Of a stretch of 42,282 bases of DNA, positions 15,777 through 24,285 are shown piece by piece. A program made the translations under genes and the position numbers. This DNA comes from Bacteroidales bacterium. Lineage in GTDB: Bacteria; Bacteroidota; Bacteroidia; Bacteroidales; Bacteroidaceae. The notes under the pieces were generated by a model. That model saw only the letters and a program-made list of their open reading frames with translations, did not search any database and was not told where the DNA came from. The stretch is from positions 1 to 42,282 of the forward strand of contig SUXT01000014.1 of assembly GCA_015060835.1 (NCBI GenBank), written 5' to 3'. Positions within the stretch are counted from its first letter, which is position 1. Every line of letters starts with the position of its first letter.

Positions 15777-17099
15777 ATGGAAATATTCTTCATACGCGCC
15801 GTGCAACTTATAATGGCGCTTAGTCTTTTGGTGCTTATACACGAATACGGACACTTCATATTCTCGCGTCTTTTCAAAGTGAGAGTAGAAAAATTCTACC
15901 TCTTCTTCGATTGGAAATTCTCGCTCTTCAAATGGAAACCCAAGAACAGCGATACTGAATATGGCATCGGCTGGATACCCCTCGGAGGCTACTGCAAAAT
16001 ATCGGGCATGATAGACGAGTCGATGGACACAGAGCAGATGAAACTCCCTCCCCAACCGTACGAATTTCGCGCAAAACCCGCCTACCAGCGACTGCTGATA
16101 ATGATAGGCGGTGTGCTCTTCAACTTCATCCTTGCACTGTTCATCTACTCTATGGTGTTATTTACATGGGGCGAGAGCTACTACGATGTGCAGAAGGCAA
16201 CCTACGGAATGGAGTTTAACGAAAATGGCAAGGCTCTCGGATTTGTAGACGGCGATATTCTGCTTAAGGCGGGCGACGACAATCTCTGTAAATTCGATGT
16301 TGACCTCATCCGCAAGATTGTTGATGAAAAGGTTGTTACAGTTCTCCGCAACGGTGCAGAGACTACCGTAACAATCCCCGAAGAATTCGGATTGCTCGAC
16401 ATAGGCAAGGATACCCCTTTCATGCAGTACAGAATCCCCGCAGTCATCGATAGTATATTGCCCGGCAGCCCCGCTGCACTCGCAGGAATCATGCAGGGCG
16501 ACAGCATCACCGCAATTGCCGGCCGCGACGTAAATTCGTGGTATAAACTTATGTCTGCAATGGAAAATCTCAAGGAGAGCGGCAGCCGCACAGTGGAGAT
16601 AAAAGCCATAAGAGAGGGCAATGAGATTGCATTCACCGCCGCCGTCGATTCAACATACAAACTTGGCGTAATGCCCCGTTCGCTCAACTACACTCCGGTG
16701 GTATTGGAATATGGATTCTTCGAGTCCTTCCCCGCAGGCGTGCGCTACGGATGCAATGTGCTTAAGGGCTATGTAAGCGACTTTAAGTATGTCTTCTCAA
16801 GCGAGGGCGCAAAGTCAGTGGGAATGTTCGGTACCATAGGCAGTATGTTCCCCTCGGTGTGGGACTGGCACAAATTCTGGCTCATGACAGCCTTCCTCTC
16901 GATAGTCCTTGCATTCATGAATATTCTGCCCATCCCCGCGCTCGATGGCGGACACGTACTATTCCTGCTTGCAGAGGTGGTAACCGGCCGCAAACCCAGC
17001 GACAAATTCCTCGAATATGCACAGATGACAGGAATGTGCATACTTTTGGGACTCTTCCTTTTGGCAGCATACAACGACATAACAAGATTCCTCTTCTGA
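15777..17099 (+). CDS. rseP: RIP metalloprotease RseP (site-2 protease)
   Basis: The 440-residue inner-membrane protease has the zinc motif HEYGH (His22, Glu23, His26) in the first membrane helix, a PDZ region (about 205-290, with PGSPAALAGIMQGDSITAI) and the second catalytic motif ILPIPALDGGH near the C terminus. Site-2 proteases cut anti-sigma factors or remnant signal peptides inside the membrane. No anti-sigma factor is next to it. The sigma factor at 34802 has its own candidate protease. The order dxr-rseP is typical. Confidence 0.95.
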   Translation: MEIFFIRAVQLIMALSLLVLIHEYGHFIFSRLFKVRVEKFYLFFDWKFSLFKWKPKNSDTEYGIGWIPLGGYCKISGMIDESMDTEQMKLPPQPYEFRAKPAYQRLLIMIGGVLFNFILALFIYSMVLFTWGESYYDVQKATYGMEFNENGKALGFVDGDILLKAGDDNLCKFDVDLIRKIVDEKVVTVLRNGAETTVTIPEEFGLLDIGKDTPFMQYRIPAVIDSILPGSPAALAGIMQGDSITAIAGRDVNSWYKLMSAMENLKESGSRTVEIKAIREGNEIAFTAAVDSTYKLGVMPRSLNYTPVVLEYGFFESFPAGVRYGCNVLKGYVSDFKYVFSSEGAKSVGMFGTIGSMFPSVWDWHKFWLMTAFLSIVLAFMNILPIPALDGGHVLFLLAEVVTGRKPSDKFLEYAQMTGMCILLGLFLLAAYNDITRFLF

Positions 17100-17116
17100 T
17101 AATATAAGAATATAAA

Positions 17117-18340
17117 ATGCGAAAATCCCTATATATAATAATGATGGTAGCAACTATGTGCGCTTGTGGAACATCTACACAAAGCAGGCAGACAGCGGTT
17201 GATGTCTCACAGCCCGACGAGAAGGAGTATGCCATTGCACGTCGTGTAAACGAGGCATCCTTAAAACTCTTCCACGAAGTATACAGGATGGAGAGGAATA
17301 GCGACAACCTCTGTGTTTCACCTGCAAGTGCCTCTTGGGCGCTCTCTATGGCAGCCGGCGGCGCACGTTCGGCAACGGCAACACAGCTGTACAAAGCATT
17401 GGGATTTGACACCCCGGAGAGGGAAACCGTCAATCTCTATCAGCAAAAATATATAGCCCGTCTTGCATCACTCAACGACAAAAAGACAACTGTTGCCATA
17501 GCAAACTCAATGTGGGTAAACAAGCAGTTCAAACTGGAGAAGCAGTTTGTGAAGGAGAATGAGAATTTCTACAATGCAGCAGTGAAGAACTGCACATTCA
17601 ATGCAGACGCAGTGAAGGCGATAAACAGCTGGTGCAGCGAAAATACCGCAGGCAGGATAGATGAGATAGTGAAAGAGATAAACCCTATGGCGCAGATGTA
17701 CCTCATCAATGCCCTCTACTTCAATTCGCGCTGGAAGGATGTCTTCTCCAAGAAGCGCACAACGGAGCAGACCTTTACAAAAGAGAATGGCGAAAAGATA
17801 AAAGTGCAGATGATGCACGACACTTCGCGTGCCCGATACTTCGAGAACGACAAGGTGCAGATGGCAGAAAAGCCTTTCGACAAAGGCGAGTTCAGCATGT
17901 ACTTCATACTTCCTCGCGAGGGAGTGGCAATGGACGATGTTGCGGCTGAACTTTCAACCTCTTTCTATACATGGTGCGACAGCTTTACGAGATGCGATGT
18001 CAACCTCTCACTGCCCCGTTTCAGTGCCGACTACGGTACAAGTCTCAAGGATGCTTTGCAGGCATTGGGCGTGGAAAAGGCATTTACCTCGGAAGCAGAC
18101 TTCTCGGGAATCTCCGACGAAGGTCTACGCATAGGCAATGTGTTGCAGAAGAGCTTTATAAAGGTAAACGAAGAGGGTGCGGAAGCAGCCGCTGTAACCT
18201 CTGTTATGCTCGAAGCAACCGCAGCCGGTCCTCCCGTAATAAAGAACATGAAGCTCGACCGCCCCTTCTTTTATGCAATATGCGAAACTGCGACAGGCGG
18301 CATACTCTTTATGGGTAAGAGCGGACACCCCAAAGAATGA
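17117..18340 (+). CDS. Serpin-family protease inhibitor lipoprotein
   Basis: The 407-residue protein has a lipoprotein-type signal (MMVATMCAC, Cys15 or Cys17) and a full serpin fold: LCVSPASASWALSMAAGGA near the start, the shutter and breach motifs, and the C-terminal DRPFFYAICETATGGILFMG. The hinge of the reactive loop reads EEGAEAAAVTSV, with small residues needed for loop insertion, so it should be inhibitory. Counting from the hinge puts the P1 residue near the Thr of MLEATAAG, which suggests elastase-like or papain-like targets; this is approximate. It follows rseP by 17 bases. Bacteroidetes serpins such as miropin of Tannerella protect against host or co-resident proteases. Confidence 0.92.
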   Translation: MRKSLYIIMMVATMCACGTSTQSRQTAVDVSQPDEKEYAIARRVNEASLKLFHEVYRMERNSDNLCVSPASASWALSMAAGGARSATATQLYKALGFDTPERETVNLYQQKYIARLASLNDKKTTVAIANSMWVNKQFKLEKQFVKENENFYNAAVKNCTFNADAVKAINSWCSENTAGRIDEIVKEINPMAQMYLINALYFNSRWKDVFSKKRTTEQTFTKENGEKIKVQMMHDTSRARYFENDKVQMAEKPFDKGEFSMYFILPREGVAMDDVAAELSTSFYTWCDSFTRCDVNLSLPRFSADYGTSLKDALQALGVEKAFTSEADFSGISDEGLRIGNVLQKSFIKVNEEGAEAAAVTSVMLEATAAGPPVIKNMKLDRPFFYAICETATGGILFMGKSGHPKE

Positions 18341-18366
18341 CAAAATAACCATTAAAAAACAATAAA

Positions 18367-19746
18367 ATGAAAAAATTATTAGGTACAGCCTTGCTGCTTC
18401 TTGTAGTATTGGCAAGCTTTGCAAAAACCCCGAAGTATGTATTTTACTTCATTGGCGATGGTATGGGTCCCTCGCACGTGCTCGGCACAGAATATTATCT
18501 TGGTGAACTCGAAGGTGTAATCGGACGCCCTAATAAGCTCTGCTTTACCCAATTCCCCAAAAGTGCTTTTGTAAGCACCTTCTCAAAGAGCAACGGCGTA
18601 ACCGACTCTGCCGCTTCGGGAACAGCTCTTGCAACCGGCTCGAAGACAAAGAACGGTTACCTCGGTGTAGAAATGGACACAACTGTGGTTTATAGCGTGG
18701 CGCACGCAGCCAAGCAGGCCGGTTATGCAGTGGGTGTTTCAAGTACAGTAGGTATCAACCATGCAACCCCCGGCGCATTCTACGCTCATCAGCCCGGCCG
18801 TTCACGCTACTATGAGATTGGTCAGGATATGCTCACTGCCGATTACGATTTCTACGCAGGTGGCGACCTTATAGTAAACAAGTCTGAGCAGCGCGACGAA
18901 ATTTACGAAAAGGCAAAGGCCCAGGGATACACTATCGCCCGCGGATTTGATGACTACAAGGCAAACGGCAAGAATGCCAAGAAGCTCATGCTCTATCAGA
19001 AGGAGGTTGCAACAGACCTTCCCTATGCCATCGACCGCGAAGAGGGCGACCTTACCCTCGCGCAGATTACTGAGGCAGGTATTGAATTCCTCTCAAAGAA
19101 AAGTAAAAAAGGCTTCTTCTTTATGGTAGAGGGCGGTAAAATCGACTACGCTTCACACTCCGACGACGGCGCGACAGCTTTGAACGAGGTTATCGACTTT
19201 GACAACGCAATCAAGGTTGCATACGAGTTCTACAAGAAGTATCCCAACGAAACACTTATCGTTGTAACAGCCGACCACGAGACTGGTGGTCTTGTACTTG
19301 GTTACAGCGGTGCATACGCCCTTAATCTCAAGGCGTTGAAGGGACAGAAGGTTAGTGCCGACAGAATGGCTTCTATCCTTCGTCGTGCAAGCCGCGCACG
19401 TATGGAACTCCGTTGGGAGCGCGTGCAGGAGCTTCTCAAAGAGAACTTCGGTCTTTGGGGCGAAATTGAAATGACAAAAGAGGAGACTCACGAATTGAGA
19501 GTATACTTCGAGCAGGCATACGCAACTACAGATATAGCAAAGCGCGAGAGCAAACTCTCTTCGATGGCACATCGTGCAAAACAGATGGTAAACCAGAAGG
19601 CTCTTCTTTCATGGGCAGGTCCCAATCACTCGGCAAGTTTCGTGCCTCTCTTTGCGATAGGCGCAGGCTCTGAGAATTTCCACGGAGTAATCGACAATAC
19701 TGATATTCCCAAAACAATAAAGAAGATTGCACGTTACGCAAAGTAG
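18367..19746 (+). CDS. Alkaline phosphatase
   Basis: The 459-residue secreted enzyme (signal peptide about 1-19) has FIGDGMG with metal ligand Asp31, the active-site stretch VTDSAASGTALATG with nucleophile Ser81, a metal-binding VTADHETGG and the C-terminal GPNHSASFVPLFAIG with another His ligand. It hydrolyses phosphomonoesters in the periplasm. It is the last gene of the plus-strand run, 26 bases after the serpin gene, and is followed by a strong terminator. Its codon choice looks slightly different from its neighbours (more GTT and CTT), which may reflect high expression. I see no Pho box. Confidence 0.93.
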   Translation: MKKLLGTALLLLVVLASFAKTPKYVFYFIGDGMGPSHVLGTEYYLGELEGVIGRPNKLCFTQFPKSAFVSTFSKSNGVTDSAASGTALATGSKTKNGYLGVEMDTTVVYSVAHAAKQAGYAVGVSSTVGINHATPGAFYAHQPGRSRYYEIGQDMLTADYDFYAGGDLIVNKSEQRDEIYEKAKAQGYTIARGFDDYKANGKNAKKLMLYQKEVATDLPYAIDREEGDLTLAQITEAGIEFLSKKSKKGFFFMVEGGKIDYASHSDDGATALNEVIDFDNAIKVAYEFYKKYPNETLIVVTADHETGGLVLGYSGAYALNLKALKGQKVSADRMASILRRASRARMELRWERVQELLKENFGLWGEIEMTKEETHELRVYFEQAYATTDIAKRESKLSSMAHRAKQMVNQKALLSWAGPNHSASFVPLFAIGAGSENFHGVIDNTDIPKTIKKIARYAK

Positions 19747-19766
19747 TGGCAGTCGGTTGTATAAAT

Positions 19767-19809
19767 AAATTCTGCCCCTCATTTCCGTCGGAAATGAGGG
19801 GCAGAATTT
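19767..19809. terminator. Strong bidirectional terminator
   Basis: A perfect 20-bp stem (19767-19786 with 19790-19809) closes on a 3-base loop, with an A-rich left flank and T-rich right flank. It sits between the converging alkaline phosphatase and YgiQ genes and ends both transcripts. Confidence 0.9.
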
Positions 19810-19815
19810 ATTATG

Positions 19816-21672
19816 TTATCTTATTCCCAATTTTTTCAACAGATCCGGACGGCCCATCTTTTTCAGTATCATTTTTATTCTTTTTTGCTCCTCGCCCTTG
19901 TACCAAAAGAAGAAAAGACGCTGTTCCTCCTTTTCGCGCATGTTGCGTGCGCAGAAAATCTTTTCACCCGTTTCGGGGTTAATGCCGGTGTAATACATTT
20001 CGGTGGACATGGTCATAGGGGTTGGTGTGAAGTCCTGCACCTGTTCAAGATGGAAGTTCAGCTCTTTTGTCTCTGCCGCGAGGGCTGCCATGCTCTCCAA
20101 TGTACTGCCCGGATGGCTGCTTATAAAATAAGGTATAAGCTGCTGGTTGAGGTTGTGCTCGCGGTTGATGCGGTTGAATATCTCTCTGAATTTGCGGAAC
20201 TGCGAGAATGAGGGCTTTCGCATCAGTTTGAGCACGGCATCATCCGTATGCTCAGGAGCAACTTTCAGACGGCCGCTCACATGGTTCCTTATAAGTTCCT
20301 CGGTGTAGAGAGCGGTGTTCCGGTCCTGTCTCTCATCGCCGCTTCTGTGAAGCAGAAGGTCGTATCGCACACCGCTGCCAATGAAACTCTTTTTGATGCC
20401 CCGCATCGAGTCTACCCGTTTATAAAGATTGAGCAACGGTGTATGGTCGCTGTTGAGGTTGGGGCAGATTGATGGCTGTATGCACGATGGGCGGGCACAT
20501 TTTGCGCATCGTGAAGAGTCCTTGCCGCACATCTTGTACATATTGGCCGAGGGGCCTCCGAGGTCCGAAAGGTAGCCTTTGAAGTCGGGCATTTTTGTTA
20601 TTTTCTCAACTTCGCGGATGATGCTCTCCTCGCTGCGGCTGACGATGAATTTTCCCTGATGGGCCGAAATGGTGCAAAAGGCGCATCCGCCGAAGCATCC
20701 GCGGTGTATGTTTACCGAGAATTTTATCATGTCGTATGCGGGTATGCGCTTGCCGTTGTATTTTGGGTGGGGTAGGCGTGTGTAGGGCAGGTCGAAACTA
20801 TGGTCCAGCTGTTCGCTTGTCATAGGCGGGTAGGGCGGATTGACCACTGTGAGCATGCGCCCTACGGGCTGTATGAGCCTTTTTGCCGTCATCTTGTTCG
20901 ACTCGCGCTCAACAGTGCGGAAGTTCTGCGCCTCCTTTTCCTTGCTCTGCAAGCACTCCTCGTGGCTGTATAGTATGCCGTCATTCTCTGCGGGTTCAAT
21001 CTCCTCTTTGCGTGCAAGGTAGCCTGTCTGCGGAATGTCGCGTGTGAGCGTGGCGGCGCATTGTGCGGTAACATATTCGCTACCGCTCTCCTGCAGGTGG
21101 CTGTTCAGTCTGCGGGCAATCTCTATAATAGGCTGCTCGCCCATGCCATAGACAAGAAGGTCGGCCTTGCTCTCTACGAGAATGCTCTTTTTCAGTGTAT
21201 CCTGCCAATAGTCGTAGTGTGTGAAGCGGCGCATTGATGCTTCAATGCCGCCGATTACAACAAAACTGTCGGGGAACAGCTCCTTTAATATGTTGCTGTA
21301 GACGGTAGTGGCATATTCGGGGCGCATGCTGTGCTTGCCGTCGGGCGAATAGGCATCCTCCGAGCGGAAGCGTTTGGCGGCTGTGTATTTGTTTATCATG
21401 GAGTCCATGCACCCTGCCGATATTCCGAAAAAGAGTCGCGGACGCCCCATCTTCTTGAAGTCGCGCAGGTCGTCCTGCCAGTTGGGCTGCGGCACAATGG
21501 CTACTCGCAACCCCTCTGCTTCGAGTATGCGTCCTATCACCGCCGCGCCGAACGACGGGTGGTCAACGTATGCGTCGCCGCTGAATATTACTGCGTCAAG
21601 TTCCTCCCATCCTCTGGCTTTTGCCTCTTTGCGGGTGGTTGGCAACCAGTCGGTCAGTTTGTGGTTTTCCAT
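19816..21672 (-). CDS. YgiQ family radical SAM protein
   Basis: The 618-residue protein has the radical SAM cluster motif CFGGCAFC with Cys326, Cys330 and Cys333, an N-terminal YgiQ domain (FGAAVIGRILEAEGLRVAIV) and a C-terminal domain with PRPTPMTMSTEMYYTG-like sequence (reads TPTPMTMSTEMYYTGINPET). Extra Cys residues near 380-400 (CGKDSSRCAKCARPSC) resemble a second metal site typical of the family. The reaction is not established. It is the last gene of the minus-strand run and starts 18 bases after the small unknown gene. The ATG at 21672 fits the usual N terminus. Confidence 0.92.
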   Translation of the reverse strand: MENHKLTDWLPTTRKEAKARGWEELDAVIFSGDAYVDHPSFGAAVIGRILEAEGLRVAIVPQPNWQDDLRDFKKMGRPRLFFGISAGCMDSMINKYTAAKRFRSEDAYSPDGKHSMRPEYATTVYSNILKELFPDSFVVIGGIEASMRRFTHYDYWQDTLKKSILVESKADLLVYGMGEQPIIEIARRLNSHLQESGSEYVTAQCAATLTRDIPQTGYLARKEEIEPAENDGILYSHEECLQSKEKEAQNFRTVERESNKMTAKRLIQPVGRMLTVVNPPYPPMTSEQLDHSFDLPYTRLPHPKYNGKRIPAYDMIKFSVNIHRGCFGGCAFCTISAHQGKFIVSRSEESIIREVEKITKMPDFKGYLSDLGGPSANMYKMCGKDSSRCAKCARPSCIQPSICPNLNSDHTPLLNLYKRVDSMRGIKKSFIGSGVRYDLLLHRSGDERQDRNTALYTEELIRNHVSGRLKVAPEHTDDAVLKLMRKPSFSQFRKFREIFNRINREHNLNQQLIPYFISSHPGSTLESMAALAAETKELNFHLEQVQDFTPTPMTMSTEMYYTGINPETGEKIFCARNMREKEEQRLFFFWYKGEEQKRIKMILKKMGRPDLLKKLGIR

Positions 21673-21690
21673 TTTATATGTCTGTGTGGC

Positions 21691-22017
21691 TTATTCGTTC
21701 TCAGTGTTCTCTGTTGCCGGCGCAGCCTGCTCTTCCTCCCATTTGTTGTAGCACTCGATAAGGTTGCCCAATCCGAGGGGTTTCATATTGTCGTCGTAGA
21801 GTACAAGGCATAGTTCGAGCAATGCCTTTGAATCCTCCTCGCATGATGCTATTAGTGAGCGCACAGTGAAGCGCAGTTTGTCGAGTGTCTCCACGCTTAT
21901 GTTGCCGGTGCTGTCGGCTATCTGCATGAAGAGTGAATATTTCTTTATTGTCTGCAAATTGCTCTCTGTAACCTCTATTGTGCGTGTGCCTGAGGCGTTT
22001 GCTTGTATCGTGTACAT
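21691..22017 (-). CDS. Conserved-looking small protein of unknown function
   Basis: From the ATG at 22017 (MYTIQANASGTRTIEVTESN) the product is 108 residues; a TTG at 22041 would overlap tsaE. It is soluble and mostly helical, acidic at the C terminus (EEEQAAPATENTENE), with two Cys residues (near 62 and 70). I do not recognise a family. Its place between tsaE and YgiQ (16- and 18-base gaps) makes it part of the operon. The regular spacing and codon use support a real gene. Confidence 0.6.
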   Translation of the reverse strand: MYTIQANASGTRTIEVTESNLQTIKKYSLFMQIADSTGNISVETLDKLRFTVRSLIASCEEDSKALLELCLVLYDDNMKPLGLGNLIECYNKWEEEQAAPATENTENE

Positions 22018-22033
22018 ATTTAGGGGATTTATG

Positions 22034-22456
22034 TTATTCAATAGTGATTATTCTCTCGCCGCCGGCCTCTTCGGTGATTGTAACCTTTATGGTCTCTTCG
22101 GGCAGCAGCTCCTCGGCAAGTTCGGGCCATTCGATGAGGCAGGTTGCGCCGCTGTAGAAGTAATCCTCGTATCCGAGGTTGTACAGTTCGGCAACCGATT
22201 TTATGCGGTACATGTCAAAATGGTAGATGGGGCGTCCCTTGCCGTCGGCATATTCGTTTACTATGGCAAAGGTGGGTGAGTTTACCGTATCGGTTACTCC
22301 AAGTTCCTCGCACAGGCTTTTTATGAATGTGGTCTTTCCCACACCCATCTTTCCGTAGAAGGCGAATATGCCTCCATCTTCCATCATGGCTGCAAATTCT
22401 TTTGCGGCGGCAGGGTAGTCCTGCAATGTGTTTATTCTTATTGTGTGTCTGTTCAT
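22034..22456 (-). CDS. tsaE: tRNA t6A biosynthesis ATPase TsaE
   Basis: The 140-residue protein has the P-loop GKMGVGKTTF (about 35-44) with NSPTFAIVNEY and the C-terminal YHFDMYRI and LIEWPELAEELLP stretches of TsaE. It is the ATPase that drives turnover of the TsaB-TsaD complex in t6A synthesis. It lies 11 bases after porX and 16 before the small unknown gene. The partner tsaB is at 10489. Confidence 0.95.
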   Translation of the reverse strand: MNRHTIRINTLQDYPAAAKEFAAMMEDGGIFAFYGKMGVGKTTFIKSLCEELGVTDTVNSPTFAIVNEYADGKGRPIYHFDMYRIKSVAELYNLGYEDYFYSGATCLIEWPELAEELLPEETIKVTITEEAGGERIITIE

Positions 22457-22467
22457 GGTTATGTTTT

Positions 22468-24015
22468 TTATCTTCCTTTCGGACGGAGAGTGGCCAATGG
22501 CACGAGCATCTCCTCCATTGATATTCCGCCATGCTGGAATGTGTCCTTGTAGTAGCCTACATAGTGGTTATAGTTGTTGGGGTAGGCAAAAAAGTCGTTG
22601 CCGGTGGCAAATATGTAGCTTGTGCTCAGGTTGGGCGAGGGCAGAAAGGCCTTTGCCGGCTCCTTTATTTCATATACCTCTTTAGGGTTGTAGTTAAGCG
22701 CCTTACCCAGTTTGTAGCGTAGGTTGGTATTCGTATTCTTGTCGCCCACTACCCTTATGGCATTGTCTACTTGCACGCTTCCGTGGTCTGTGGTTATTAT
22801 TGTGGTGTAACCGCTGTCGGCAAGGTAGCGGAAGAGCTTTATTATAGATGAGTGGCGCAACCACGACAGGGTGATAGAACGGTAGGCGGCCTCGCTTGAT
22901 GCAAGTTCTCGAACCATCACCGATTCGGTGCGTGCGTGTGAGAGCATGTCTATGAAGTTTATCACAAGCACGTTGAGCGCGTTTCCCGATAGGCTTTTTA
23001 TCGTGTCGAGATATTTTTCGGCAGCCTGTGAGGTTAGCACCTTGTTGTACGAAAAACTGTCCTTGCGACGGAAACGGGCTATCTGTGTCTCTATGAGCGA
23101 CGATTCATTAAGATTTTTTCCCTCGTCCTCCTCTTCGTCTACCCATAGTGCAGGGTACATCTCCTTTATCTTCGAGGGCATAAGACCTGAGAAGATGGCG
23201 TTGCGGGCATATTGGGTGGAGGTCGGCAGTATGCTGGTGTATAGCTCCTCCTCTATGGTGAAGAGGTTGCCAATCTCGTTCATAAGCACGCGCCATTGGT
23301 CGTATCGGAAGTTGTCTATCACTATCAGAAATATCTTTTCGCCCTTGTCGAGCAGCGGGAAGACACGTTCCTTGAATATGTCGTTGCTCATCATGGGACG
23401 CTCCTTGCGTCCGCCCATCCAATCGAGGTAATTTCTCTTTATGAATTTTGCGAACATTTTGCTTGCTTCGCTCTTCTGCATCTTCAGAAGTTCGTGCATG
23501 CTGCTGTCGGCATTCTCAAGTTCAAATTCCCAAAAGACAATCTTCTTGTAGACATCCATCCAGTCCTCTATTGTCAACGAGTCTGAAATCTGCATGCCTA
23601 ACTTGCTCCAGTTCTGCTGGTAGGCGCTGTTGGCCTTTTCGGTTACAATCTCCTGTTTATGGATGTTCTTCTTTAGTGCAAGCAGTATCTGGTTGGGGTT
23701 TACGGGCTTTATCAGGTAGTCGGCTATCTTTGAGCCTATTGCCTGTTCCATAATGTCCTCCTCCTCGCTCTTGGTTACCATCACTACGGGCATAGATGGG
23801 CGTATCTCCTTTACCCCCACAAGTGTTTCAAGCCCGCTTATTCCGGGCATATTCTCGTCGAGCAGCATAAGGTCGAAGTCCTCGGTTCGGCACAGCTCTA
23901 TGGCATCGTGGCCGTTGGTTACGGTCGTAACTTCGTAACCTTTGGATTTCAGAAAGATTATATGTCCGTGCAGAAGTTCAATTTCATCGTCTGCCCAAAG
24001 TAATCTGTATGCCAT
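22468..24015 (-). CDS. porX: PorX-like response regulator with PglZ domain
   Basis: The 515-residue protein has an N-terminal receiver domain (1-120) with acidic Asp9/Asp10, phosphoacceptor Asp53 (LLDENMPG) and Lys103 (LIKPVNP). A linker follows, then a PglZ/alkaline-phosphatase-like domain from about 205 with metal and catalytic motifs FLIVIDNFRYDQW, LPTSTQYARN (Thr265 or Thr267) and ITTDHGS. This layout and length match PorX of Porphyromonas, which with PorY and the sigma factor SigP controls type IX secretion genes and whose PglZ domain is a phosphodiesterase. It lies downstream of porW across the palindromic spacer. Homologues also occur in Bacteroidetes lacking type IX secretion, so the pathway is inferred. 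Confidence 0.88.
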   Translation of the reverse strand: MAYRLLWADDEIELLHGHIIFLKSKGYEVTTVTNGHDAIELCRTEDFDLMLLDENMPGISGLETLVGVKEIRPSMPVVMVTKSEEEDIMEQAIGSKIADYLIKPVNPNQILLALKKNIHKQEIVTEKANSAYQQNWSKLGMQISDSLTIEDWMDVYKKIVFWEFELENADSSMHELLKMQKSEASKMFAKFIKRNYLDWMGGRKERPMMSNDIFKERVFPLLDKGEKIFLIVIDNFRYDQWRVLMNEIGNLFTIEEELYTSILPTSTQYARNAIFSGLMPSKIKEMYPALWVDEEEDEGKNLNESSLIETQIARFRRKDSFSYNKVLTSQAAEKYLDTIKSLSGNALNVLVINFIDMLSHARTESVMVRELASSEAAYRSITLSWLRHSSIIKLFRYLADSGYTTIITTDHGSVQVDNAIRVVGDKNTNTNLRYKLGKALNYNPKEVYEIKEPAKAFLPSPNLSTSYIFATGNDFFAYPNNYNHYVGYYKDTFQHGGISMEEMLVPLATLRPKGR

Positions 24016-24020
24016 ATTTC

Positions 24021-24285
24021 AGGGAGGTTCTATAAATTAGTAATTTAATGTTCTTTGTAGGGCGGGGTTCTGTTTCGGTCGCTTTGGATTTCTCCGAAGT
24101 TCTTTTGCGCTCGTTGGAAATAAAAGCAAACTTTTATTCACTCGCTTAAGCGAACTTTTGGCTTTATTTTTGCATCTTTTTGATATTTGCTCAGTTGCGA
24201 TGCCCGCATCGCGCCCTTACAAATATTAAAAATCTACTAAAAATAAAACTCAAAATCGTCTCGACCTAATTTATATAACCTCCCT
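24021..24285. repeat. Second long palindromic spacer, between porW and porX
   Basis: The outer arms 24021-24040 and 24266-24285 are a 20-bp inverted repeat with one mismatch. Nested inside are TTTGTAGGGCG (24054-24064) with CGCCCTTACAAA (24212-24223, one bulged base), an A/T-rich pair near 24118-24127 and 24160-24169, and a central 10-bp palindrome CGCTTAAGCG (24143-24152) close to the geometric centre. The right arm ends at the base before the porW stop codon and the left arm starts 5 bases before the porX start, so it fills the gap, like 8002-8192. The sequence is different from that element. Confidence 0.7.
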
